NCBI GenBank assembly: GCA_902609095.1
Contig: CACLQQ010000024.1
Span: 1 to 37,853 of the forward strand
DNA from: an uncultured Bacteroidota bacterium
GTDB taxonomy: Bacteria > Bacteroidota > Bacteroidia > Chitinophagales > Saprospiraceae
DNA length: 37,853 nt
Direction of reading: 5' to 3'
Shown here: in pieces, positions 28,701 through 36,787 of the stretch
Position numbering within the stretch: the stretch's first letter is position 1
Layout: each line of letters begins with the position of its first letter
The notes under the pieces: generated by a model
What the model saw: only the letters and a program-made list of their open reading frames with translations
What the model was told of the DNA's origin: nothing
The model's database searches: none
Translations under genes and position numbers: made by a program

Positions 28701-28899
28701 ATCCATAGCCTATGGGATTGTAATGGCTACATTCTTAACACTATTTGTTTTACCCCTATTCATCTATTTCAACAATACCAGAAAATTAATATGGTACTGG
28801 CTTAAATCTGGGGAATGGGTAGATCGGGCATCATTAGAGCGAGCTGTGATGGAAGTCGTTAATGAGAGAGAAGCCACTATTAATTTACGCACCCCTTAA
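25735..28899 (+). CDS. Efflux RND transporter permease (AcrB-type)
   Basis: A full 1054-residue RND pump with two repeats of six membrane helices and large periplasmic loops. Visible hallmarks are the first loop YPGASPQEIEEGVVLKIED, the proton-relay Asp pair in GILVDDAIVIGENIYSHYERG, the second repeat GIIALIGILVNDGLVLVGKFN, and the late RFRAIFLTSITTAAGLAP. The stop of this gene is ten bases before the ATG of TolC. Nothing identifies the substrate; the subfamily lacks the Met-pair signature of metal pumps such as CusA. The 3.2-kb frame is unbroken. Confidence 0.95.
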   Translation: MKKIIEYFIKYPVAVNVLMSAIILGGWQGLSRMNSSFFPLIPPDTVTITAVYPGASPQEIEEGVVLKIEDNLRGLIGIERFTSVSSENTATVSVEIEEDQDINVVLAEIKNAVDRVPSFPVDMEPLVVAKQERLNLTVSMGLSGENIDLKTLKQISRRIEDNLRNLGASQISVTGFPDEEIEIALREKDLRAYDLTFNEVAFAVSRANILTTGGSIKTNTEEYLIRANNRSYYGDELDYIVIKSDQNGRTIRLKDIADVSDRWSENPDRIYVNEKEAIEIGVFTTNSEDFLSMVDKVKEYILSFNEENNSVKIDILSDLSVSLVDRTRILLENGGYGILLVLILLSIFLKPSLAFWVAVGIPISFFGMFIIVPDMITINVMSLFGMLIVIGILVDDAIVIGENIYSHYERGKTPVKAAIDGTMEVLPAIVSAILTTVVAFSTFLFVKGGIGDFYYEVAIVVIVTLLFSLIEALIILPAHVSESRAMKAGKKPFILNRHADKFMTWLRETFYIPMLRFGLNNPIFGISIPIGLIIITIGCIEGGIIRTTFFPNITSDRITINMTMPKGTNEAITDSLITQIENGAWRANEDLTTEQTGNKQIIESSVKRIGPGSSRATLTLNLLTGEGRDFSSAYIAQQVEEKVGKIYGVESLTYGSGGNFGGMPVSVALTGRDIAELKGAKEELKRGLVNLGTLKDINDNDPQGIKEIKIELKENAYLLGLTLNDVMSQVRSAFFGQSVQRFQRGRDEIRVWVRYNREERESVKNLDDMWIVTNNRARVPLSEIANYQIERGEVDINHLDGIRQITVSADLREQDQSATDILTNIRSEIMPRILAKYPSVEPLYEGQNREANKALDSMFSVLPAVFIVMYMIIAFVFRSYSQPMLLFALIPFSLVGVAWGHWIHNSPISVLSTLGIIALIGILVNDGLVLVGKFNTHLKDGLNFHKALVEAGRSRFRAIFLTSITTAAGLAPIIFEPSRTAQFLVPMAISIAYGIVMATFLTLFVLPLFIYFNNTRKLIWYWLKSGEWVDRASLERAVMEVVNEREATINLRTP

Positions 28900-28909
28900 G
28901 CAGCTACTG

Positions 28910-30217
28910 ATGAATAAAGCGGTATCAACTATTGTAGCATTTGGAGCTACCATTTTGTCTCTCATAAGTCAAGGAGTCTTGTCTCCACAAGAAGTAATTG
29001 TTCAAACTCTTGCTAACAATTATAATATCAAGCTTGCGAATAATGATTTGCTTATAGCCGAGAACAATACAGATAAGGCACTATTGGGATTTAATCCAAC
29101 CGTCAGTGTACAAGCTGGTATCAATTCAAATATTAATAACAACACTACAAACTTCAGTTCTGGAGAATCAATCGTAACTGGTTATGGATTTGCCTATAGT
29201 GCCAATACTAATGTGTCAGCAAACTATAACCTCATCGATCCAAGTAGAGAATTAAATCTCAATCAGCTACAGGAACAAGTAGCTCTTTCAGATCTTCAGA
29301 AACAGCTCACTATTCAGAACAAAGTAGCCCAAGTACTTACGGCATATTATAATGCGAGCAGAGCAGCTGGCAACATTGAGATCTTGAGAGACATCTTATC
29401 CCTTTCGCAAGAACGCTTGGAACGACTTAATATCCAAAACCAATATGGTCAAGCAAGTCGACTCGACTTACTAAATGCTCAAGTTGACATTGACCGGGAC
29501 AGCATAAACATCGCTAATGCTGAATTGAATTATCAAAATTCGATAAGAACACTTAATAACCTCATTGGCATCCATGTCTCAAGTACATACAAGGTGGAGG
29601 CAGAAATTAACTACGACATCACTCGCAGCTTAACTGATATGATAAAGTCTTGTCACGAGAAAAACATACAAGTGAGACTCATTGATCAATCACAAGCTAT
29701 TACTGAGATGAACTATGACATCATAGATGCCTCGCAAAAGCCTATTCTCGGAGCAAATGCAAACTATAATTTCAACTATAACCGCAGTGCGCCAGGTTCT
29801 TTCTTCTCTTCTTCTCGATCTGATGGACTGGGCTTAGGCTTAACATTAAATTACAACATCTATGATGGCGGTATCAGAAAAAACCAAAGGCAGAACACCA
29901 AGCTTACCATCGAAGGCCAAGGGATACAGAAAGAGCAATTGATCAATGATTTGACAACTCAACTAAGCAATACTTGGCATCAGTTTCAAAATGCCCTATT
30001 CATCATAAAGGCAGAAGAATCTAATGTTCAAACAGCAGTTGTAAACTTTGACAGAACTAACGAAGAGTATAAAACTGGAAGAGTCAGCAGTATAGAATAT
30101 CGTCAAGCTCAAATAAATCTACTGAACTCAGAAAATAGTTTGCTTAACGCTCGATATGATGCCAAACTCTTAGAGATACAGATGCTATTACTAATTGGAG
30201 AGATTTTGGAAATGTGA
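28910..30217 (+). CDS. TolC family outer-membrane efflux protein
   Basis: Start ATG 28910 gives 435 aa with a signal peptide (MNKAVSTIVAFGATILSLISQ); an in-frame ATG at 28862 overlaps the pump gene and would add 16 residues that spoil the signal peptide. Two repeats typical of TolC proteins are visible: the first with LIAENNTDKALLGFNPTVS, YNLIDPSRELNLNQLQEQVALSD, the second with LTLNYNIYDGGIRKNQRQ and TGRVSSIEYRQAQINLLN. It completes the tripartite efflux system. The frame is intact; no terminator is evident after it. Confidence 0.9.
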   Translation: MNKAVSTIVAFGATILSLISQGVLSPQEVIVQTLANNYNIKLANNDLLIAENNTDKALLGFNPTVSVQAGINSNINNNTTNFSSGESIVTGYGFAYSANTNVSANYNLIDPSRELNLNQLQEQVALSDLQKQLTIQNKVAQVLTAYYNASRAAGNIEILRDILSLSQERLERLNIQNQYGQASRLDLLNAQVDIDRDSINIANAELNYQNSIRTLNNLIGIHVSSTYKVEAEINYDITRSLTDMIKSCHEKNIQVRLIDQSQAITEMNYDIIDASQKPILGANANYNFNYNRSAPGSFFSSSRSDGLGLGLTLNYNIYDGGIRKNQRQNTKLTIEGQGIQKEQLINDLTTQLSNTWHQFQNALFIIKAEESNVQTAVVNFDRTNEEYKTGRVSSIEYRQAQINLLNSENSLLNARYDAKLLEIQMLLLIGEILEM

Positions 30218-30248
30218 TACATTAGGAGACGCAGCTAATGATTTCAAC

Positions 30249-30683
30249 ATGGAGAATACCGAAGGCAGTCATTAGAATTATAGTGATGAAGAATTTCTTA
30301 CATTGTTGAATAATGAAAAGCTAAATCCCCAACTCTTCAATCATGAAACACACATACAAGTGAGTTGGACATTGATAAAGGATAATGCCTTACCGGTAGC
30401 AATGGACAGAATCTGTTCGACAATGCTCGCTTATGCGTCTCATTTCGGAGCTGGAGAAAAATTTCACAAAACTTTGACAGTGGCCGGAGCTTATACAGGC
30501 TTCCATTTTAAAAGGAAATCAAAGTCATCTAAACTCAAATCTTTTTTCCTTGAATATACTCAATTGAAATATGAGTTCAAAGAGTTGATATCCAGTCATT
30601 ACAGCTCTGAGGCACTCAAAGGTATACAAGCTCAAAAAAGATATATCGATCCTGACTTATCTCCTTTTTATCATTTGACTTAA
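30249..30683 (+). pseudogene. Small conserved protein, stop at codon 9
   Basis: A frame from ATG 30249 reads MENTEGSH, a TAG at 30273-30275, then NYSDEEFLTLLNNEK and NHETHIQVSWTLI, SHFGAGEKFHKTLTVAGAY to a TAA at 30681-30683. A conserved small-protein family of unknown function (with an HxxH near the start of the main helix and a later KxHxTLTV) looks similar. Translation could restart at TTG 30303 and yield 126 aa, so this may be either an early-stop pseudogene or a slightly shortened live gene. It has five bases to the next gene's ATG (30688). Confidence 0.6.
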
Positions 30684-30687
30684 TCCA

Positions 30688-31565
30688 ATGCCACACCGGT
30701 TTCAAAATGATGTACTCGAGGTTATTGTAGATCTCCCAAATGAGAATTACCAATCCTCAAGGTTCGATTGGTCAGGTAAAATTAGCTCTGTAAAATTCCG
30801 GGGCATTCCATGCACCACAATTGAAACCACACAGAACATAGATATCAATACTCAAGGACGCGGCTTATATAATGACTTCGATCTCCAAGGGCTAAACGAT
30901 TTTATGCAGACAGAAGAAGGAAACTATTTTAATAAGATTGTAATAGGTGAATTAACAAAAATTGATGCTCCCTATGACTTCTTCTACCCCTACTCTATTA
31001 ATCCCTCACATTTTGAGCATAAATATCTACCAGATAGAATTAGAATAACAGTATACCAAACAGCTCTAATCCAGTATACAAACTCATCAAGCATATATAT
31101 CTTAGGCAGCATGAACTCATCATAGAATATGAGTTGATGAAAAACGGGTCTCAACCTTTACAGTCGGATGAATATACACATAATTACTTGAGTATAAATG
31201 AAGATCCCATAGGATAGAATTATGTTCTGAAATTACCTTTCGATATTGTCCCGTTCCTATTTAATGAGACTGTTAATTCAGAGCAAATTGTTCAATTCGA
31301 TCGACAGCAAGTCCTTTTTAGATCAATCCCTCAATAGGCCTTTTATTTTAGTAATCTTGGTGGAAATGAAACCATGAAAGCAGAATGGACACTGATACTC
31401 ACTCCAAGTAATATCACGGTTACTGAAACGACAAGTTTTAAAACCAAACTCATTAATCTATGGAATACAGGTCATGTGGTCAGCCCAGAAATATTTCATC
31501 ACATAGATGTAAATGCTGGTCAAAGATGTCAATGGACTCGAGTATATTTATTTATTCAACAATAG
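30688..31565 (+). pseudogene. Galactose-mutarotase/aldose-epimerase-like protein, broken
   Basis: The first 145 codons (VIVDLPNENYQSSRFDWSGKI, FRGIPCTTIE, GRGLYNDF) match a Bacteroidota carbohydrate-binding mutarotase-like family. A frameshift lies near 31075. Read in the new frame the protein continues: YLRQHELIIEYEL, YTHNYLSINEDPIG, TAG at 31215-31217, NYVLKLPF, TAG at 31335-31337, AFYFSNLGGNE, TSFKTKLINLW and TGHVVSPEIFHHIDVNAGQ to the final TAG at 31563-31565. One frameshift and two stops are needed to restore about 290 codons. Function (sugar epimerisation or sensing) is family-level only. Confidence 0.85.
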
Positions 31566-31582
31566 AACTAAGTATAAATTTC

Positions 31583-32163
31583 ATGATTGACTCTAAGATC
31601 ACTCAACAACCAAAAACCTACACTACCCTACCCCAAAAATGCGAAGAGATAGGTTTCACAATGCCGTCAGACATTTATATAAGTACATTGCTTAAGTCCC
31701 TCGTTGCTTCGAAGCCTAATGGCCGATTCTTAGAGCTAGGCACAGGGTTTGGACTTTCGTTGGTCTCGATGATTGAGGGTATGGTTGGTCATTCACAAAT
31801 AATCTCCGTCGACAACGACCATGATTTAATCTCAATCGTTTCAAAAGTAATTGGGAAAAGACAAAATGTACATTAGGTTTGTGAGGGTGGAAGTAAATGG
31901 ATAAAGAACTACACTGACGAATAATTTGATTTAATATTTGCGGATACTGGCCAGGTAAATAAAGTGAAATCGACGAGACTTTAAGTCTTCTACGAATTGG
32001 AGGGATATATGTAATCGATGATATGACCGCACAAGCCAATTGGCCTGATGGCCATCAAGAAAATATTGATTTTCTGATCGCCTATCTCGAAAAATAGGCA
32101 AGCTTCATCATGACCAAGATGACGTTGTCCACCGGAGTTGTCATCAAGACCACAATAGAATAA
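31583..32163 (+). pseudogene. Class I SAM-dependent O-methyltransferase, broken
   Basis: From ATG 31583 the frame reads a methyltransferase start and motif I (RFLELGTGFGLSLVSMIEG, then IISVDNDHD). Lesions follow: TAG at 31874-31876, TAA at 31922-31924 before FDLIFAD, a one-base shift near 31945 (ADT/WPG), TAA at 31960-31962, and TAG at 32095-32097 after DFLIAYLEK. The post-shift frame reads SEIDETLSLLRIGGIYVIDD, typical of motif II/III, and ends with MTLSTGVVIKTTIE at a TAA. The substrate is unknown. It begins 17 bases after the end of the mutarotase-like gene. No function is possible. Confidence 0.87.
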
Positions 32164-32460
32164 ATATCTAAAATAACATTCTTTTGATCTTTTTCTGGAT
32201 TTAGTTGTTTTGCTCTTTACAGTGAAATAAAGCACAATCACAATACCAGAAAGTGAAGAAAGAGTTTTTCAAATGGAGAAATAAAAGTAGTGTTGTAACC
32301 TGAACCATATCCTTATGCAGGAATATGTGTAAAAACACTCCAAACGTTTAAAAGTCAAAAGAATAGCCCTGGAATCAGCTAAATAATGCTACCACCGAAG
32401 AACTCATGAATCAAGTCTCTCATCGTCCATCAGGTGCGTTAAGCTATTATACCAACGATT
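32164..32460 (+). other. Region without a supportable gene
   Basis: Short broken plus-strand frames such as PEPYPYAGICVKTLQTF (about 32298-32350) and ATTEELMNQVSHRPSG (about 32388-32436) look protein-like but cannot be joined to a family. The second may be the lost N-terminus of the pirin-like gene or an unrelated remnant. No hairpin or promoter stands out. Confidence 0.3.
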
Positions 32461-33469
32461 AAGATTCTCGGTATTGAGCCATTATCATTTCCTTGGCGGA
32501 CTCAAGATCCATTTCTCTTTTGTGCTTATGATAAGGATAAGCATCCAGCTGGTAATGATCAGATTGGTGTAGAATTTGAACAACTTCGAGGACGAAATGT
32601 AGGTCAAGACTTTGTGATCAAAGATGGTTATAGTATGTATTACGGTAGGACGGTACCGGGATTCCCTTATCTTCCCCATAAAGGATTTGAAACTATTACC
32701 ATCAATATAGAAGGCATCGTAGATAAAACAGACTCCATGGGGGCTGCTGGTACGTTTATGAGTGAAGATGTTCAGTGGATGACAGCAGGTAGCGGTGTAC
32801 AACATTCGGAGATGTTCGCGTTAGTGAATGAGAGTAATTGAAACACACTTGAAATCTTTCAAATTTGGCACAATCTGCCAAAATCAGCTAAAATGGTCAA
32901 ACCTCATTTTAAAATGCCCTGGCGGGAAGACATTCTGGTAATATACCATTTGGATAAAAACGATAATAAGACCACTATAGAAATCATAGCTGGAGGAATC
33001 GGAGATACCAGATCGCGGCCTCAACAACTCATGACTCATGGGCAGGAAATCCTAATAACCCAGTTGGAGTATTTACCATTCACTTAGAACCTAATGCCGA
33101 ATGGATCTTACCCAAGACTGTCGTTGAAGCTAATAGGTCTATATATTATTATAAAGGTCAAGAAATTACTAAGGACGGAACCACTATTTCATCAGATCAA
33201 AGAGTGAGGCTACGACCTGATGTTGATACTCACTTAAAAAATGCCAGAGAAGAAAGCTTCTTACTAATTTAGGAGGCAAGCGTATCAACGAGTCCGTTGT
33301 TCAATACGGCCCATTCGTAGTGAATACTCAAGCTGAAATAGAACAAACTTTCAGAGATTATCTAAAATCGCAATTTGGTGGTTGGCCTTGGACAGAAACA
33401 GAAGTTGTTCATCCCAGAGAGAAAGGAAGATTTGCTGTTCATAGCAACGGAGTAGAAGAGACCAAATAA
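32461..33469 (+). pseudogene. Pirin family protein, broken
   Basis: The frame from 32461 reads KILGIEPLSFPWRTQDPFLF, GYSMYYGRTVPGFPYLPHKG, then the pirin core (HKGFETITI, DVQWMTAGSGVQHSEM) and EIFQIWHNLP. A TGA at 32839-32841 (NESN*NTLE) and two frameshifts near 33040 and 33275 interrupt it; the middle part reads NNPVGVFTIHLEPNAEWILP and the last part VVQYGPFVVNTQAE, LKSQFGGWPWTETEVVH, to TAA 33467-33469. The His metal ligands of the cupin are partly present (HKGFE, HSEM). No valid start is found. Pirins are cupin proteins with quercetinase-like or regulatory roles. Confidence 0.87.
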
Positions 33470-33556
33470 TATTTCAAGAAATTTTCTAAAAAAACAGTGA
33501 AGTTATAATCCTTTAGACCATTTTGATTGTTAAATCCTCACATAAAATATTTAGGC

Positions 33557-34372
33557 ATGTCAAATTTGGCGATAATATCGGAAAAGTTGTTCTCAATGCG
33601 TGCTCGGCTTAATAAGCACCCCTTGTATGATGAATTAGTCGATATATCACATATTAGATTATTCATGATAAAACACGTCTATGCTGTCTGGGATTTCATG
33701 TCTCTGCTCAAGGCACTCCAAAACCATCTCAGTTGTACGTCTTTACCCTGGAAGCCTAATAAAAATGCAAAGTCAGCCAGATTCATTAATGAGATTGTTT
33801 GGGGTGAGGAAACCGACGTTAATGAAATGGGTATACCCATGAGTCATTTTGAAATGTACTTAGATGCCATGCGTGAAATTGGAATTAATACATGGCAGAT
33901 AAATCAATTCTTAGATAAAGTCGGATCGGTAAATGAAATTGATCAGGCTATCTCAACATCGCGTTTATCACACGCAACTAAGGCATTTTTAAAGTTTACA
34001 TTTGAAATCATACAAACTAACCAACCCCATAAAATAGCTGCGGCTTTCACATTTGGACGTGAGGAGATTATCCCGGACATGTTTTTGCAAATTATTGAAA
34101 ATGGTAATGTGGTCTACCCTAAGCTATCATATTATCTAAATCGTCACATAGAGGTAGATGGTGATGAGCATGGTCCATTATCTTTGAAGATGATACAAGA
34201 GTTATGTGGAATCGATCATAGCAAGTGGAATGATGTAATAGCCATAGCAACGGAAGCACTCGAAAAAAGAATAGAACTATGGGACGAAATCGCGGAGGAT
34301 ATCAAAAGATCGAAACGAACCTATCAAAAAGGTATATCTCAAGAGTTACGTAATCAAATTTCTATAGTTTAA
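33557..34372 (+). CDS. DUF3050 domain-containing protein
   Basis: ATG 33557 (MSNLAIISEKLFSMRARL) is the preferred start; a TTG ten codons upstream is less likely. The 271-residue protein is alpha-helical and shows the DUF3050 pattern (a heme-oxygenase-like all-helical fold): LYDELVDISHIRLFMIKHVYAVWDFMSLLK, EIVWGEETD, PMSHFEMYLDAM, and a later FTFGREEIIPDMF and YYLNRHIEVDGDEHGPLS. The His/Glu pairs could bind iron. Members are common in Bacteroidota; no function is assigned. The frame is open although both neighbours are decayed. Confidence 0.87.
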   Translation: MSNLAIISEKLFSMRARLNKHPLYDELVDISHIRLFMIKHVYAVWDFMSLLKALQNHLSCTSLPWKPNKNAKSARFINEIVWGEETDVNEMGIPMSHFEMYLDAMREIGINTWQINQFLDKVGSVNEIDQAISTSRLSHATKAFLKFTFEIIQTNQPHKIAAAFTFGREEIIPDMFLQIIENGNVVYPKLSYYLNRHIEVDGDEHGPLSLKMIQELCGIDHSKWNDVIAIATEALEKRIELWDEIAEDIKRSKRTYQKGISQELRNQISIV

Positions 34373-34405
34373 ACAAGCATTGTTTTAGATAAATCATCTT
34401 TTCAT

Positions 34406-34427
34406 AAGAAAAGTATCGACTTTTCTT
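34406..34427. terminator. AT-rich hairpin after the DUF3050 gene
   Basis: AAGAAAAGT / ACTTTTCTT (9 bp, perfect) with loop ATCG, 30 bases after the DUF3050 stop. It is not followed by a T tract, and its stem is AT-rich, so it may be a weak terminator or just a chance palindrome. Confidence 0.35.
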
Positions 34428-34502
34428 GATATAAGACATTTAATCACTCCTGTTTCAATATTCTCGTACTATAATATCTATAGCCACAATAGCTATGAAT
34501 AA

Positions 34503-35287
34503 GATGTCTTTAAAATTGGCCATGGTAACGTCAACAGCGAATACGGCAGGTACATCGGCTCTGTCCTCAGAAAGCATATATCACATAATGTTACTATTGG
34601 CAACGGCTATCACAATCAAGTCCTAAATTCAGGATTGGCCGATGCATTACCGAGTCAGTCCAATAGTCTAATATTGAACCTTGATGCATATACGAGTAAA
34701 ACAGCTATAACTCGATGCTTTGCAGGCTTAGGACTGGGCAGGTATCTGTATCCTAATCCGAATCTCTTTTAGTCCTTCCCAGCATAAGATCAAAGTATCA
34801 CCTAATACTCATTCAGCCTTTCAATCAGAGCAGGTTTTTACTACCAAATATTAAGGGTTTTCGATAGCTCCCCATTTCGCAGCAGACACTGATGGATATT
34901 CATCATTTATTGGAACCTACATTCTCAACTTTTACTTAGGATGATTCCAAGACTTTCGACCTCTTAGTTAGTATCTCGTATTTAGGCCTGAAGTATTGGC
35001 TGCCATTCATCACCCAAATAAAAATTTTATAAATTAAACCCTCAAACTGAAATCTGCCAAGGCAATGTTCACTACTTGCTCAGAAGTATCTAACTTCAAA
35101 AGAAAGGTCTATCAGGCTGATTTGGAGATTACAGATAACCATATTGATGATCTTGACCGACTTGCTAATGCCAGTAGTAGTGTGACTATTGGTCAATAAC
35201 ATATAAAACCCCTCGATATCTTAACCAATGATAAAGAAACACTAAATAAGAACATAGATCTGATGTCCTGGTATTTGATTTGTTGAT
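34503..35287 (+). pseudogene. Decayed coding region(s), barrel-like, unidentified
   Basis: The first 90 codons (to TAG 34770-34772) read DVFKIGHGNVNSEYGRYIGS, HNVTIGNGYHNQVLNSGLAD and TAITRCFAGLGLGRYLY, a pattern seen in outer-membrane barrels. After a shift, a second frame (about 34831-35287) reads GFSIAPHFAADTDGYSSFIG, TYILNFYLG, YLVFRPEVLAAI, then KAMFTTCSEVSNFKRK, DLEITDNHIDDLDRLANA, HIKPLDILTNDKETLNKNID, with several stops (TAA, TGA, TAG) between the blocks. Whether this is one gene or two is unclear; the second half does not look barrel-like. 35288-35579 holds short frames (for example PPFKYIVVTPLQRTLDISLP) that may be a further remnant. Confidence 0.5.
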
Positions 35288-35579
35288 CCTTCCTCCGTTC
35301 AAATATATTGTTGTTACACCTCTACAAAGAACATTAGATATTAGCCTCCCTATTGCAGCTATTATATGGCTAAGACCAAAATATTTATAGCAACCTATGA
35401 AGACTCCAATGGTGGCATCATACTGCAAATATTTACCAATTTCTATACTAATTGATAGGACTTAGGAATAAAATCAAAAAATCTTTAGTCTATTAGAGGC
35501 ATAATACATTGTATAACTAAACAACATCTTATAGATTGAGTAATCAACAATATCCTTCTGGGTTTTAATTAACAATCAT

Positions 35580-36368
35580 ATGAATCTTCCGATATATCAT
35601 ATTGACGCCTTTACAGATTACATATTCTCGGGAAACCCAGCATGTGTCGTAGTATTGGAAGAATGGTTACCGGTGCAAACCATGTTAAGCATAGCACAAG
35701 AAAATGCAGTCGCAGAGACTGCATTTCTGATTAAAGAGAAGGACCAATATCTACTCAAATGGTTCACCCCTGAGATCGAAATGGATCTATGTGGACATGC
35801 CACATTGGCAACCGCCCATTGCATTAAGCGACACCTAAACCATAGTGACGATCAGATCATATTCTACACCAAAAGTGGTGCACTCGTAGTAAACTGTGAT
35901 AAAAACCTGTATCACATGGACTTCCCTTCAAGAGAAGCTAAACCGAGTACATTACCGAAGATCATAAGCCAAGCTATTAATATCCAACCTCTCGAGGTTC
36001 TGAAATCAAGAGACTTCTTATTAGTCTATGACAATGAAGAAACAATAAGAAAAATCGAAATCAATCGCTCAATTTTTGATCAAATCAATCTGGATCCGGG
36101 AGGTGTTATTGTGACAGCGCCTGGTATCGATTGTGACTTTGTTTCACGATTTTTCACGCCACAAGCATCAATTCTTGAGGATCCCGTTACAGGATCAGCG
36201 CACTGTACTTTGAGCCCTTATTGGTCAGACAGATTCAATAAGACAAATCTAATAGCCCATCAATTATCATCTCGTGGAGGACATATATATTGTGAACAGA
36301 AGGAAGATCGAGTGATCATCAGTGGTAACGCAATCACCTTTTCGCATGGCACTCTGAAGGTTGATTAA
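35580..36368 (+). CDS. PhzF family isomerase
   Basis: 262 residues, intact. The N-terminus is MNLPIYHIDAFTD, and the catalytic Glu is Glu46 in NAVAETAFLI. Other PhzF features are FTPEIEMDLCGHATLATAH and, late, FTPQASILEDPVTGSAHCTL. Members are diaminopimelate-epimerase-fold isomerases; true PhzF works in phenazine synthesis, but most Bacteroidota homologues are of unknown substrate and no phenazine genes are nearby. It has its own upstream region and no operon partner on the plus strand. Confidence 0.9.
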   Translation: MNLPIYHIDAFTDYIFSGNPACVVVLEEWLPVQTMLSIAQENAVAETAFLIKEKDQYLLKWFTPEIEMDLCGHATLATAHCIKRHLNHSDDQIIFYTKSGALVVNCDKNLYHMDFPSREAKPSTLPKIISQAINIQPLEVLKSRDFLLVYDNEETIRKIEINRSIFDQINLDPGGVIVTAPGIDCDFVSRFFTPQASILEDPVTGSAHCTLSPYWSDRFNKTNLIAHQLSSRGGHIYCEQKEDRVIISGNAITFSHGTLKVD

Positions 36369-36486
36369 CATTGAGTCCAAAGGAGTATATAATTTCGCTA
36401 ACAGGTATCAGAGATTAAAAGAATTGGGAATCAATATTTGAACTTAGTGTTTTTATAGCAACATGGGTCAAGCAATAATTTCTAAA

Positions 36487-36768
36487 TTAGATTTTTCTAA
36501 ATCTGGCTATTTTTTTACTGGCCTTTTTCGCTTCTGACAATGCCGTATCTGAACTAAATCCAATTTTGAGATTTGGATCAGCTCCAGATTTCAAGAGCAG
36601 TTGAGCAATATAAATCCTATCGTAAACAATGCTCTCAACCAAGGCAGTCGTCATAAACTCTGGATGTTGATAGTTCAAGTTTACACCTTGATTTATATGG
36701 TACTTCACCAATTCCAAATCTCCATCTCGGATGGCGTAAATCATATCTTTCCAATCACCTGCTAACAT
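36487..36768 (-). CDS. Small ankyrin-repeat protein
   Basis: ATG 36768 (MLAGDWKDMIYAIRDGDLEL) gives 93 residues; the upstream in-frame codons (to 36831) belong to the gap after the peptidase. Two ankyrin-type repeats are readable: DGDLELVKYHINQGVNLNYQ and ALVESIVYDRIYIAQLLLKSGADPNLKI. Such short proteins bind partner proteins. It follows the M20 peptidase on the same strand by about 20 bases, so they are probably co-transcribed. Intact, but short. Confidence 0.75.
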   Translation of the reverse strand: MLAGDWKDMIYAIRDGDLELVKYHINQGVNLNYQHPEFMTTALVESIVYDRIYIAQLLLKSGADPNLKIGFSSDTALSEAKKASKKIARFRKI

Positions 36769-36787
36769 TAGAGTACGTCTACATGAT

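Noticed and set aside
1797..33277. Stop-codon reassignment or suppression (many disrupted genes carry in-frame TAG)
   Set aside because: TAG is the commonest of the internal stops in my hand count, but the residues replaced differ (Trp, Glu, Tyr-like and others), TAA and TGA also occur internally, many genes have frameshifts as well, and an intact gene ends normally in TAG at 12897-12899.
35186..35428. Minus-strand 80-codon frame in the decayed region
   Set aside because: It has no family character, and the plus strand in the same place carries better protein-like blocks.
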